This document shows positions 29,201 through 39,263 of a stretch of DNA of 42,888 bases, in pieces. A model generated the notes under the pieces. That model was not told where the DNA came from. It searched no databases and worked only from the letters and a program-made list of their open reading frames with translations. The position numbers and the translations under genes are program-made. The DNA lies in NCBI GenBank assembly GCA_001275005.1, contig JWZX01002747.1:1-42888 (forward strand), written 5' to 3'. Numbering within the stretch: the stretch's first letter is position 1; each line of letters begins with the position of its first letter. Source of the DNA: Chrysochromulina tobinii. Taxonomy: Eukaryota; Haptophyta; Prymnesiales; Chrysochromulinaceae.

Positions 29201-32200
29201 TCCCTTTCCACAGCTTTCTACCACCTCTGTCGCCGCATGAGCTCAACATAAGCTCAAGAGGCCGCGCCCATTGAATGCGTCTCTGAAGTGGCCTCCCTCG
29301 TTGCACGCAGGGATCACTCCTTTGGTCTCGATGCTCTCCTCGGCCAATCGGCTTGCGCGCGAGAATGCGGCGGGCGCGCTGATGCACCTCGCTCAGGATC
29401 CTCTGAATCGTGTGGCCATCGCTCGTGCGCCGCTGACCTTCGATCCCCGGCCCTCGGGCAGGCGCCCATCCTTGTACCATCCGTATACCATGCTGGCTCC
29501 CCCTTCTGTTCCTCACCGGAGAGCTTCGTGAATCGACCCCCGTGACCGCAGGGGCCAACGGCATCCTGCCCCTCGTGAACATCCTCGACGATGGCACAGA
29601 CCTCGCCCACGAGCATGCGGCAGAAGCGCTCCTGCGGCTCGCGACCAATAACGTCGAGAACCAGATCCAGTCGAGCAAGAACCTCGTCGCGCTGCTTGCC
29701 AACGAGAACACGGGCACCCAGCGGCGAACGGCCCACGTCATCTCGGAACTGGCGGCGATGAACCCGAGCTCGCCGGTGAGCGCGGGCGCGATCTTGCCCC
29801 TGGCTCCGATGATCTCTTGAGTGCCCCTTGAGTGTCTCTTGAGTGTCTCTTGAGTGTCTCTTGAGTGCCTCCTGATTCCCTCCCTCGTCAGGTGATCATC
29901 GTGAACGCGGGCGCGATCTCGCCCCTCGTCAATTTGCTCTCCGTGGGCGTGCTCGAGGTCAAGAAGGAGGTCTCGCGTGCTCTGATGAATCTGTCGCTAC
30001 GATCTCTGTCGACACAGCTCGCCATCGCCGCTTCACTCGTGGCACTGCTGGGCACGGGCACGGCCGAGGCACAGGAGCACGTGGGGCTCCTGCTCCTGAC
30101 GCTCGCGGACGACGCGGACAACCTCGCCGCCATCTCGAAGACGGGCGCCATCCGCGGCCTCGTGCTTCAGATGAAGGGCAACGACAAGCACACCTCGGTC
30201 AAAGCTCAGGAACTCGCGGCCGCGGTGCTCTCGCACCTGTCGCAGGCATCCGACGGCAACGTCGACACGATCGCCGCCAACAACGGCATCCGTTCGCTCG
30301 TCGCACTCCTCTCGTCCGAATCGTCTGTCGCACAGGCGAAGGCATCCGCCGTCCTGGGCGACCTCGCCCGGCGATCCACCCGGAACAAGAATCTGATCCT
30401 CGCCGAGGGAGCGGTGCCCATCCTCGTCAATCTGATCAACGACCGCACGCGGAACGAGCAGACCAACCAATGGAAGGAGACGCCCTCGGCCACACGGGCC
30501 GAGGCGGCGGGGGCGCTGCAGTTCCTTGCGAGTGGACAGCCGGATACTCAGCGCCTCGTCGCCGAAGCAGGCGCTCTCAAACGGCTCGTGGCGCTCTTGG
30601 ACCTCGACGATCAATATGTGCGCCAGCGAGGCGCTGGGGCCATCGCAGCACTCTGCAAGGAGAACACGGAGAACCAAGACGCCGTCGAGAGCTACTCTGG
30701 CATTCTCAAGCTCGTGTCCCTGCTCGACCCTGGGCTCGCTGCCGACGTATTGCGAAGCTACGTGGCGTGCGCCCTCTCCGTGCTGGCGAGCGGCAACCGC
30801 AAGATCCAAGAGAAGGTGGCGTCGGCGGGAGGCGTTGAGCCCCTCGTGCGGCTCCTCGACGAGCCTACCGCGAGCCGTGCCAAAGAAGAGGTGATTGCAT
30901 CTGATGGCCTCTGATGGCGTCTGATGGCGTCTGATTGCTCGACGAGTCGTGCCAAGGAAGAGTCTAGGAAGAGTCGCCTGATCGTCCCTGATGGCATCTG
31001 AGTGCGTCTGATGGCGTCTCTCATCGATGGCTCGTCGTGCTGCAGGCGGCTTCGGCCCTCTGGTCGCTTGCGACGGAGAATCACGAGGCGCAGCAGGCGA
31101 TCGCTGCGGCGGGCGGCATCGCGGCCCTCGTCCACGTCCTCGGGCTCGGCACTGCCACCGGCTTCGTGAGCGATCGGACGTATGAGCAAGCCGCCGGCGC
31201 GCTCGCCGCCCTCGCCCTCGACAACCCGAGCAACGAGCAGTCGATTGCGCAGCAACTGGTGGCGCTGCTCGGCTCGACGGACCTGCAGGCCGCTGCGCGT
31301 GCCGCTCGCGCGATCGCCAACTTTGCGCGCGCCAACGCCCCCGAGTCGACTGGGCTGCGAGAGTACACGCCGGTGCTGAGTGCTCGGACGCAAGCGCAGG
31401 CACGGAATCAAGCCGCAGTAGCCGTGGCCGGGGGAGTGGCTCTGCTGGTGACGCTGCTCGACCCGAAGCACAATCCATCGATCGACGGGCAGCGGGAGAT
31501 GGCGGCGGCGGTCTGGGCGATGGCGGCACGGAATCCGGACAACCAGCGAGGCGTGGCGGAGGCCGGAGGCATCCCATCCCTCATTGCCCTCCTCCATGGC
31601 CCTCCAGATGTGCACCGTGACGTTGCCGGTGCTCTCTGGAGCTTGGCCGGGAACCCTGGAAATCCGGACAACCAGCAGACCATTGCAGAGGCGGGAGGCA
31701 TCGTGAGTGGACGCCTCTCGATAAGCCCTCGATGACCCTCTCGATAGGCCCTCGATGGCCCATCGATTGCGCCTTGATGATGTATTGATGATGGTCTCGT
31801 GTGTGTGTCGTGTGCAGGCGCCACTAGTCTGCCTTCTCAGGACGGGCAGCCTCGGCGCTCAGGAGACCTCCGCTGGCGCTCTGCTCTGGCTGGCTGAGTC
31901 GCAGACGAACCGGGTCTCGATTGCGGACGCCGGCGCCATCCCTCTGCTCGTCTCACTGCTCGATGGCGGCTCCGAGGAGGTGAAGGAGCAAGCGGCGGGG
32001 GCGCTCCAGATGCTCGTCAAGAACAACCTCTCGAACCAAAAGGACATAGCCGAGGGACTCGTCGAGCTCTTGGCCACCGGCTCCGCCTCCGCGCAGGAGC
32101 ACGTGACGCAACTGCTCAAGAATCTCGCCCGAGATCCCGAGAACCGCGCCTCGATCGCCAAGGCAGGCGCGGTTCCGGAGCTTGTGAGGCAACTGGAGCG

Positions 32201-35200
32201 CGGATCGCCTAAGGCGATGGGGATGGCGGCCCAGGGCCTCGCCCTCATCGCGCTGCGTTCAGCCGAATTCCGATCGGTCGTGACTCAGGAGCGTTCTCCT
32301 GAGCGTTCTCCTGAGTGCATCAGATTGCTCCTGATTTCCGATCGGTCGTGATTCAGGAGCGTTCTCCTGAGCGTTCTCCTGAGTGCATCAGATTGCTCCT
32401 GATTTCCGATCGGTCGTGACTCAGGAGCGTTCTCCTGAGCGTTCTCGCCCCTTACTCGCCCCTGCTAGCCCCTGTGGGCGTCTGAGTACTATCTGAGTGC
32501 ATCTGATTGCGTGTCGGATGGCCTCTCTCATCAAACTGTCCCGATCCATCATGACTCAGGAGCTCGTCAAGCTGCTTTCTTCACCGGCGGAGTCCGTGCG
32601 TCAGCGCGCCTCCGAGGCGCTACGCGACATGGCGGCTGGCGAGAAGCCAGGCGGACAAAAGGGCGGACGGGTCGTGAACACGGCCAAGGGTGGGGGCGCG
32701 CAGCACACTGGAGGACTGATCAACTTGCTCAAGGATGGGCTCAAGGACGGCAATGTGGAGGCGCAGGAGTACGCTCTCTGGTCGCTCTCGTCGATCACGG
32801 ACGCAGTGTCGCGCGAGGCGATGGTCGCGACGGGTGGCATCCCCGCCCTCATCGCCTCGCTCGTCGGAATGGCCGGTGACGTGGCACTGCTGAGCGACGT
32901 GGCGCAAGAGCATGCAGCGCGCGTCCTCTCGGGCCTCACTCCCATTGGCGACAACGCTCGGGCTGTCAAGGAGGTGGGCGGCATCGGTCCCCTAGTGCTC
33001 CTCCTCACAGTGGGGAACGCCGACGCGAAGGAGCACGCAGCTCACTCTCTCGCGCAGCTCGCTCGTCGGGCGGGTGCCGCCAATGAGATCGCGGAGGCGG
33101 GCGGCGTGTCAGCCTTCGTGGGCTGGCTCGCGGACCCGACGCTCGGTCCGCCGGAGATTGCAGCTCGGGCGCTCTCGGAGATCGCGCTCGAGAATCCCGA
33201 CACGCAGACGCAGATTGCGGAGGAGGGGGCGATCGAGCTGCTGGTCGGGATGATGAGCAGTTGGTCCGTAAAGTACGGCGCCACCTCGACGACCACCATC
33301 ACGACGAACAGGGACGGCCAGATGACGAGCCGAATCACGATGAGTGCGGGCCCCTCGGCCCCGGAAAACAAGTCGGCCACACTCGCCCTGCGCCTTGCCA
33401 TCGATGCGGCCTGGGCGCTTGCCACGCTGGTCAAGGACCACCCGGTCAACCAGATCACCGTCGCCGAAGAGAACGGCATCCCGCCCTTGCTCGATCTCCT
33501 GATGGACGCTCGCACGAGCGCTCAGGAGAGCGCCACCAAGGCCGTGTGGCACCTGGGCCAGTTGGAGGAGAACCAATCCAGCATCCCGCGAGCAGGTGCG
33601 AGCTCCGAGTGCCCTACCCTGACGAACCCTGACGAACCCTGATGAACCCCGATGAACCCTGATGTACCCTGACGAACCCTGACGAACCCTGACGAGCCCT
33701 CACCCCAGCCCGCGAGCTCAGAGAGCCTACCCCAAGCCCTCACCCGAGCCCTCACCCGAGCCCTCACCCTACACAATGCACCCTCCCGTACCCTCCCGTA
33801 CCCTCCCGTACCCTCCCGTGACCTCCCGCTCCAGGCGGCATTGCGCCGCTCATCGTGCTGCTGAGCACGGGCGACGAGATCACGCAGCAGTACACCGCCG
33901 CCGCTCTCGAATCTCTCGCGCGAGATCACCTCGAGAATCAGATCTCCCTCGCCAAGGCGGGCGCGATCGGGCCGCTCGTGACACTGCTCGGCTCGGACTC
34001 GAAGGAAACGCAAGCGCATGCAGTGGGCGCGCTCCTCTTCCTCGCCTCACACGACGAGGAGTCACGCAACGCCGTCGTGCGCCAGCTCGTGATCGTGCTC
34101 GACGTGCGCAACGCCGGCGCGCAGCTCAAAGCAGCGGAGGCTCTCGCTGTCCTGGCCGCCCGTTCGACTGAGAACCGCAAGGCTATCACACACGCAAAGG
34201 CCGTCGAGCCCCTCGTTCGTTTGCTCGGCGACGGCCGACGTGTCCGCTCCGACACTCCGCAGGAGCGCGCGGCGGCCGTGCTTTGCGACCTGGCGAGGCT
34301 AAGCGAGAACAAGCTCGCCATCGTACAGGCGGGCGCCGCAATTCCCCTCGTCCAAATGCTCTCGTCCGAATCGTCCAAGGCGGCGACGCATGCTGCAGGC
34401 GCGCTCTGGTTCCTCGCTGCCATCGGCACCAACAAGGAGAAGATCGCCGCGGCGGGCGGCATCGCGCCGCTCGTGGCGCTGCTCGCACATGGCACCGCCG
34501 AGGCGCAGCGCTTTGCCGCCGGCGCTCTGTGGCACCTTGCCGCCGTCGGCGACAACAAGAGCGCCATGGTGGGCGCCGGTGCTATCCCGCCGCTCGTGGC
34601 GCTGCTTGCGAGCGAGTCCGCGGAGGCGAGCGAGTACGCCGCGGCCGTGCTCTCAATGCTGGCACGCAGCCAGGGCGGCCCAAAGAAGGCGATCGTGCAA
34701 GCGGGCGGCGTCGCGCCTCTCGTCGCACTCCTCTCCGACCAGGTGTGATGACCACTGATGACCTCTGATTGCCTCTGATTGCCTCCCTCATCAGAGAAGC
34801 AACGGCAGCGCTCCTCTCCGACCATGTGTACTTTCCTCGGAGTGTGTCTTGGAGGGTGCCTCGGAGTGCATCGACTCGTCATTGCACTGGATGACTTCTG
34901 ACCCCACATCTGATTGCGATTATGATCTGATTGTGAACGGATTGCGATCTGATTGCGATCTGATTGCGATCTGATTGCGATCTGATTGCGATCTGATTGC
35001 GATATGTGCGCTCACCCTCTCATCCAATCTGATCCTATCTCCTTCGATCTCACTCCCTCTCTCCCATTCAGTCCGTGATGACGCAGCGCCACTCGGCGTG
35101 TACACTCTGGGGACTGTCCGAAGGTAAGGAGGGCGTGTACGACAAAGAGATCGTCGAGGAAGGTGCCATCCAGCCCCTCATCCAGATGTTGATGAGGAAT

Positions 35201-36307
35201 CACGCAGAGACACGTGGCTTCGCCGCCGCATGCCTGCTCTGCGTGTGCAACGACGCGGCGGCTCGAGACGCCATACGAACAAGCGGAGGCTCGGAGATCT
35301 GGCTCTCTCTCGCGCAGACGCCGTCCAAGTGGCTGCGGAGCCAGGCCATCGAGATGCTCCGATTGCTCGAGATCCCGTACGTGCCCCCATTGATTGCCCC
35401 TCTGGATCGCTCCCTTGAGTGCCCCTTGTGTGCCCCTTGAGTGCCCCTTGAGTGCCCCTTGAGTGCCCCTTGAGTGCCCCTTGATTGCCCCTTGAGTGCC
35501 CCTTGATTGCCCCTTGAGTGCCCCTTGAGTGCCCCTTGATGGTCTCTGAGTGTCCCTCGAGCGCGCAGGTTCCACTCGCCTGATGAGCACCTCAATATGA
35601 CGACGAGCCCTCGAGCTGCGCCACCGGGCAGCCCCGGCCGTGCCCTCGGCATGGGAGCCTCCTCGTCCGCGGCACTGCTCTCCGCCTTCCCCGTCGTGGC
35701 GACGAAGACGCTCCCCGTTCGCGAAGACGCGAGTGTCGACCCCGACAAGGTGTGCCCGAGATTGAGCCCGAGATTGAGCCCGAGATTGAGCGAGCTCCAC
35801 CAGGAAGAGACCCGAGTGCTGCTAATTGCCACTGATTGCCACTCGTCATCAGGCGAACCCGAGATTGAGCGAGCTCCACAAGGGAGATACCGCGTACATC
35901 ATCGAGCGGCGCGAGGTGGTCCCTGGCACTTTCCGAGCGCGTGTCGCCTTCGAGAGCGCGACGAGCGTCCCCGCGGGCTGGGTCACGTGCGCCAAGGACG
36001 GTGCGGACTTTTTGATCTCGGAGAGCGCGTACGCGCAGGTGATCGCTTACGAGGAGTACCTCTGCTCTGATGTGTGATCGCCCCTGATGGCCCCCTGAGG
36101 GTAGAAGGGTGCAGGAGACACTCGAGACTACTCCAGACTGACTTTCTGATCTCGTTCTGATCTCGCCATGATCTCGTATGCTCGCAGCTCACGCTCGGCA
36201 CGACGCCTATTCACGTCAAGATGCGGTTCCACGTCTTCTCGTTCCAGCTGCACGCGAATACCTACAACTCGGAACGCCTCCCCGATCGAGACTTCTTTAC
36301 TGACTGA
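23253..36307 (+). CDS. giant armadillo-repeat protein with EF-hand
   Basis: Nineteen exons by eye: 23253-24308, 24544-25533, 25613-26002, 26138-26250, 26425-26967, 27054-27225, 27378-28382, 28558-29176, 29311-29424, 29552-29775, 29892-30890, 31046-31702, 31818-32279, 32560-33595, 33835-34742, 35072-35376, 35569-35749, 35853-36038, 36188-36307. They sum to 10,080 nt (3,359 residues) with phases consistent throughout. Almost the whole protein is armadillo repeats of about 41 residues (for example NQxxIAEAGAIPPLVALLxSG...AAGALWNLA), so it should form a long superhelical protein-binding scaffold. An EF-hand interrupts the array near residue 1568. The C-terminus has a small SH3-like stretch (KGDTAYIIERREVVPGTFRARV...GWV). 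Most introns are made of short tandem repeats. Exon 13 could instead end at 32276. The start may instead be the ATG of MQRPLPVG. Confidence 0.85.
24309..24543 (+). repeat. armadillo gene intron 1: 48-bp repeat with copied exon end
   Basis: The exon end CCGATGGTCCAATCGAAG plus GTGGCAGGATTGATG is repeated with a period of 48 bp (starts 24291, 24339, 24387). Shorter TGAGTGCATGC and GAGAGTGCGTGCT units follow. The acceptor region CCGATGGTCGATCGTAG (from 24527) is a degenerate fourth copy of the exon end. Confidence 0.85.
25534..25612 (+). repeat. armadillo gene intron 2 bounded by exon copies
   Basis: The exon end CCGCTTGTGGTCTTGCTGCAG near 25502 is mirrored at the acceptor as CCGCTCGTGCTCTTGCTGCACAG (25590-25612). 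Splicing joins LLQERR to EHGSVAKRF in phase 0. Confidence 0.7.
26003..26137 (+). other. armadillo gene intron 3, probable GC-AG intron
   Basis: Exon 3 must end at CAG 26000-26002, because TGA follows in frame at 26009 and no GT lies between. The intron therefore begins GCATGC. The acceptor CGTGCAG at 26137 joins GQEQ to SAAALSNLA in phase 0. Inside are GAGTACCTACCCC units of about 15 nt. Confidence 0.65.
26251..26424 (+). other. armadillo gene intron 4 containing a decoy exon boundary
   Basis: The intron contains a second copy of the exon-exon boundary (CTTGACTCGCACAACCCACAGGTCAAAG...CTCGGTGCT, about 26320-26362) besides the functional acceptor at 26424. Using the copy would change the reading frame context, so it is a decoy or an alternative acceptor. 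Confidence 0.6.
28383..28557 (+). repeat. armadillo gene intron 7: 39-nt repeat and a degenerate exon copy
   Basis: Just after the donor GTGCGT, the sequence CTGCCGCCGCAGATTGAGAC resembles the start of the next exon (CTGTCGCAGCAGATTGAGAA). Then TTGGATTGCGTCTCCGAGAG-type units recur three times before ATGCAG|GTGCGC. Confidence 0.7.
28558..29176 (+). other. EF-hand exon of the armadillo protein
   Basis: Exon 8 begins as an armadillo repeat (VRAILNLSQQIENQNAIV) and then carries an EF-hand pair. The first loop (DTQATGSITVEV) is degenerate, lacking the final acidic residue. The second (DENGDGELQLGE, from D1568) has every calcium ligand. An acidic stretch (EGGEEEEGRSSD) follows before the repeats resume. 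Calcium-responsive bending or docking of the scaffold is inference. Confidence 0.8.
29776..29891 (+). repeat. armadillo gene intron 10: 12-bp repeat and next-exon mimic
   Basis: The intron opens GTGAGCGCGGGCGCGATCTTG, a near copy of the following exon (GTGAACGCGGGCGCGATCTCG, from 29900). It then carries about five TTGAGTGTCTC units and ends CTCCCTCGTCAG. Confidence 0.75.
30891..31045 (+). repeat. armadillo gene intron 11: CTGATGGCGT units
   Basis: Units of about 11 nt (CTGATGGCGT, CTGATTGC) alternate with a degraded copy of the exon end (GAGTCGTGCCAAGGAAGAG, about 30944). The acceptor is GCTGCAG at 31045. Confidence 0.7.
32280..32559 (+). repeat. armadillo gene intron 13: 68-bp repeat, three copies
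   Basis: Copies of the exon end plus donor (CGATCGGTCGTGAYTCAGGA) start at 32271, 32339 and 32407, a period of 68 bp. The acceptor region CCGATCCATCATGACTCAG (32541-32559) is a further diverged copy. Confidence 0.85.
33596..33834 (+). repeat. armadillo gene intron 14: short tandem repeats
   Basis: Runs of CCCTGACGAA (about 10 bp, 33620-33700), CCTCACCCGAG and GTACCCTCCC (10 bp, 33783-33820) fill the intron between GCAG|GTGCGA and CTCCAG|GCGGCA. Confidence 0.8.
34743..35071 (+). repeat. armadillo gene intron 15: 11-bp array GATCTGATTGC
   Basis: At about 34918-35005 the 11-bp unit GATCTGATTGC repeats about seven times. Earlier in the intron a copy of the exon end recurs (CTCCTCTCCGACCATGTGT, about 34811, against CTCCTCTCCGACCAGGTGT). 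Confidence 0.85.
35377..35568 (+). repeat. armadillo gene intron 16: 11-bp array TTGAGTGCCCC
   Basis: About eleven units of TTGAGTGCCCC / TTGATTGCCCC fill 35415-35540. The donor is GTACGT, the acceptor GCGCAG at 35568; the join reads EIP/FHSPDEHLN. Confidence 0.85.
35750..35852 (+). repeat. armadillo gene intron 17: copies of the next exon start
   Basis: CCGAGATTGAG is repeated three times right after the donor and leads into GCGAGCTCCACCAGG. This mimics the true exon start after 35852 (AACCCGAGATTGAGCGAGCT). Confidence 0.8.
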
Positions 36308-37044
36308 GTGCGTGCGCAGTGGCGAGGGAGGAACAGCGGCATCACGCGGCTCACACGTGGATCATATCGGATGTTCAATGCGGATGTTACGGCGGTTTGT
36401 CGTCAACATGTGGTGTGTGTCGTGTAGCGCACAGTCTACCAAGGGTTGAGTCTACTCTAAGTTAAGCACTTAACGCGGTTATGAAGGGCAGAGAGGGCGA
36501 GAGACGATGATCCAAATCCCGCTACACTCGATGCGCTCATCACGGCGTTTGTCACGACTAAGTTCGTGACGAAATCCAGTCTGAGTCGGAGGGTCTCCGG
36601 AGGATCCGAAATCGAGACGAAATTCGATTTGTTCCCTCTCAGGCTTCCACACCGACTCCAATGGTGCGGATCAGCGATCCTCTCCGCCCCTCTCTCCGTG
36701 GCCCTCACCCTTCGCCGCACCTGTGTCAGTCAGAAGTCTGTGTATTCGGTACACAAGCTAGTGTACCGAGTGTCCGGGCACGGGGACTATAGGTCCTGCC
36801 CGGGGTCGCATGCGGTGGGGCCCCGCCACGCGTCTCGTCAACGGCTGACGAAACCGAGGTTTCGTCAACGGCCAGACGGGGCGCGCGGCCGGGCAGGTTA
36901 CGCTACGCGCCTAACGGCAACGGCTAACCGCCCACCGCCACCAGGAGGTGTTTCATTCTAATCAAGATAAACGAACAACAACTCTGACATCATAAAAGGA
37001 TATTTGCATGCAGGTATGGGGTCTCATTCGGGCGTGTCGGCTGC
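36308..37044. other. intergenic region with two short inverted repeats
   Basis: No gene recognised. Inverted repeats lie at 36746-36754/36761-36769 (TCGGTACAC) and 36846-36855/36858-36867 (TGACGAAACC with a 2-nt loop). Several further fragments of the same words (ACGAAATTCG, GTTTGTCACGAC) lie near 36550-36620. They may be hairpins or protein-binding sites; the role is unknown. Confidence 0.45.
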
Positions 37045-38121
37045 ATGCAAAATCAACTTCCGGGCGGAAGAGCCTCCATGGCGGAAATCGACGCCGGTGC
37101 GTGGCTTTGCAGCGCTTCGCCGGCCGTGGCAGTGCTATTCTTTGGAGGGCTACGGAGCGCATGGCTTCCCAGGCGAACTCTCACCGACAACGTGGTCGGT
37201 CCCCTCGAGCTATCCTTCGGAGGAGGAGTAGATGTCTTCGTGCACGCGATGCTCACGCCTGAGCTTAATAGCATGCGGAGCGGCGAGCTGAATCTATCGG
37301 TTGATCTGTCAAGCTTCTCTGCCCTCGGTCCAGCCTGCCGCTACGCCTCTGACGACCAGGACGAGATCGACAGAACTGTTCTTGCATCCTACCACAACTC
37401 GCCGCACGCGAAGTGGGAGCTGAGTACATTCGAGGCGGTTGACAAGGCGAATGTGTTCCGAGCTTGGTACAGCCTTCAACGCGCCGCGCAGCTCGCACGG
37501 GCGCACGAGGCGAAATTTGGCATCACGTACCGTTATGTAGCGGCCGTTCGCTCCGACACGGCTGTGTACTCGCCGCTGAGACTCCCACCGGAGGCTCTCG
37601 CCATCTTCTTTGGCGAGGGCTCCAATAATACGATTCTGCTGCCGCACTACCAGCACTGGCACGGGCTAAATGATCGCTTCGCCTTCGGCCAGCGCCGCAT
37701 CCTCCTCGACGTCTATGCAGAGCAGCTCACGTTCGCCAAGGAAGAACACCTGCTGCGCGTCAAGAACACCGAGGCCTTCCTTTGCCAGGTGCTGCAGCGC
37801 GCGAGGGCGCAAGTGCTGCTCGCGGATATCTGGGTCGTCCGCGTGCGCGCCGACGGGCTGTGCAGCGCGCGCGACCTCATCTTGCCCGTAGAGACTAGAT
37901 TGCCTTCCTGCTTCAAGTCGGCGACCCTCGTCGCACTGCCTCGGGCCAGCATCGACTCTCCTGATCCCCGCGGAAAGAGGCATCTCTTTCCGTCGGCTCA
38001 GCTCCACACTCGGGCACAGTGCCCGCATCATGCCTCGCGTAACGGCTCCACGCTGGCAGTGGCTGCCACGCTCGCTGCGAAAGAAGCACCAGTGGCGCAC
38101 GCAATGAGCTCATTGCCATGA
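37045..38121 (+). CDS. glycosyltransferase-like protein
   Basis: A single 358-residue exon. Features: an opening strand VAVLFFGGLRSAWLPRRTL, then DVFVHAML, a central NVFRAWYSLQRAAQLARAHE, a strand RYVAAVRSDTAVYSP (RSD being a DxD-like position in this family), and HYQHWHGLNDRFAFGQRRIL. The GLNDRFAFG and NTEAFL blocks match a family of putative glycosyltransferases common in algae and giant viruses. Substrate and linkage are unknown. The alternative start is the ATG at about 37078 (MAEIDAG), which would remove a Gly/Arg-rich N-terminus. The C-terminal about 60 residues are low complexity. Confidence 0.7.
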   Translation: MQNQLPGGRASMAEIDAGAWLCSASPAVAVLFFGGLRSAWLPRRTLTDNVVGPLELSFGGGVDVFVHAMLTPELNSMRSGELNLSVDLSSFSALGPACRYASDDQDEIDRTVLASYHNSPHAKWELSTFEAVDKANVFRAWYSLQRAAQLARAHEAKFGITYRYVAAVRSDTAVYSPLRLPPEALAIFFGEGSNNTILLPHYQHWHGLNDRFAFGQRRILLDVYAEQLTFAKEEHLLRVKNTEAFLCQVLQRARAQVLLADIWVVRVRADGLCSARDLILPVETRLPSCFKSATLVALPRASIDSPDPRGKRHLFPSAQLHTRAQCPHHASRNGSTLAVAATLAAKEAPVAHAMSSLP

Positions 38122-38477
38122 GCCTGCCAACAGGCGTTACAGTACAGGGTTTCAGATGTAAGATCATGGCGGTGCTGGCAGGATTGGTCGCTATGCTGCT
38201 GGGCGCGATGACGAGCCCACGCAATCACGAATAAGGTGACCCAGCAAGCGTGGCGTCGGATCATGCGTCGGACAGGCCTGTAGTGTGATCGTGCGGTTTC
38301 GACGGTATGGTCGACGGTTCGCGGGTGCGCAATGCGCATGTTGATCTCGAGGGCGAAAAGTGGCCTCATCGTAGTAACGCACACATTGTATATGGTCTCG
38401 CGGGGCATGCAAGTGCAGACTGCCTGTGTACTGTTAGATTCTATCCGGATAATTCCTCCTCTTTTGTGGGGGGTGCG

Positions 38478-38510
38478 AGTAAGGGGGTAGGTCAGACCTA
38501 CCCCCTTACT
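38478..38510. repeat. perfect 16-bp inverted repeat with 1-nt centre
   Basis: Arms AGTAAGGGGGTAGGTC (38478-38493) and its exact reverse complement (38495-38510) are separated by a single A. It could be the end or centre of a small mobile element, a hairpin at a transcript end, or a dimer binding site. Confidence 0.9.
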
Positions 38511-39228
38511 TGTTACTAAGGGTCAGAACCGAAAGCAAGGGCTGGTTCGGCAGGGAGTATATTTACGGGATTCGTCCTGTCCACGTGACTCCGCCACCTC
38601 TCCGCCGCTGCCATGCCGCCGCTCGATCAATTTGCCAATTCATTTGCGGGCAACCGCACCAACCCAACCCTACCGCCGGGCTTGACCAGCCCCAACCAAT
38701 TTTCCGGATCCCCGACACCAAATCGAATGGAGCCCCGCCACGACAATTACTGCCAGATCCCGCAATTGCTATCGATCGATGGATTGAGTCGAGCTTGTCA
38801 GTCAGCCGTGACTACAGTGTTGAGTCTACAGTGTTGAGTCTAAGGGTTGAGTCTACAGTGTACAGTCGCCCCGCCTCTCAAACGCCGCACAACATGCTAT
38901 CTCCTAAGTCCTATCACCTATCTGCATCGTTCGTCAAGTATTTTGCGCGTTTAGCTTCATGGGTTAGCTTACATGTTTGACACAGACTTGTTTCAATTCT
39001 GAATTTTACGCGCCAGGTCACAGCTTTACACAGTTGACGGCGTACGGCGGGGGAGACGTCTGAGATCAGGTGCAACGCAGAGGGCGAAGGGGCGGACCAC
39101 GCCACCCTCGCTTTGAGCACCCATGGAAGGCCTCCAACCTCCGCACCAACCTCGCCAAAACGTCGGGTCTCCTCGCCTACCAGGGATGTCAATTGTTCTG
39201 TGACTGTCGCGTCGATAGTGCAGCGCGG

Positions 39229-39231
<3 letters not shown>

Positions 39232-39259
<28 letters not shown>
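39232..39259. repeat. CT dinucleotide microsatellite
   Basis: A run of about 14 CT units in the intergenic region. Confidence 0.9.

Positions 39260-39263
<4 letters not shown>

Noticed and set aside
30033-31577. 514-codon minus-strand frame opposite the armadillo gene
   Set aside because: It runs across two introns of the armadillo gene and is Arg-rich without any repeat or domain.
38478-38510. Terminal inverted repeat of a DNA transposon
   Set aside because: No partner repeat, transposase or target-site duplication is visible in the window, so it is listed only as a palindrome.
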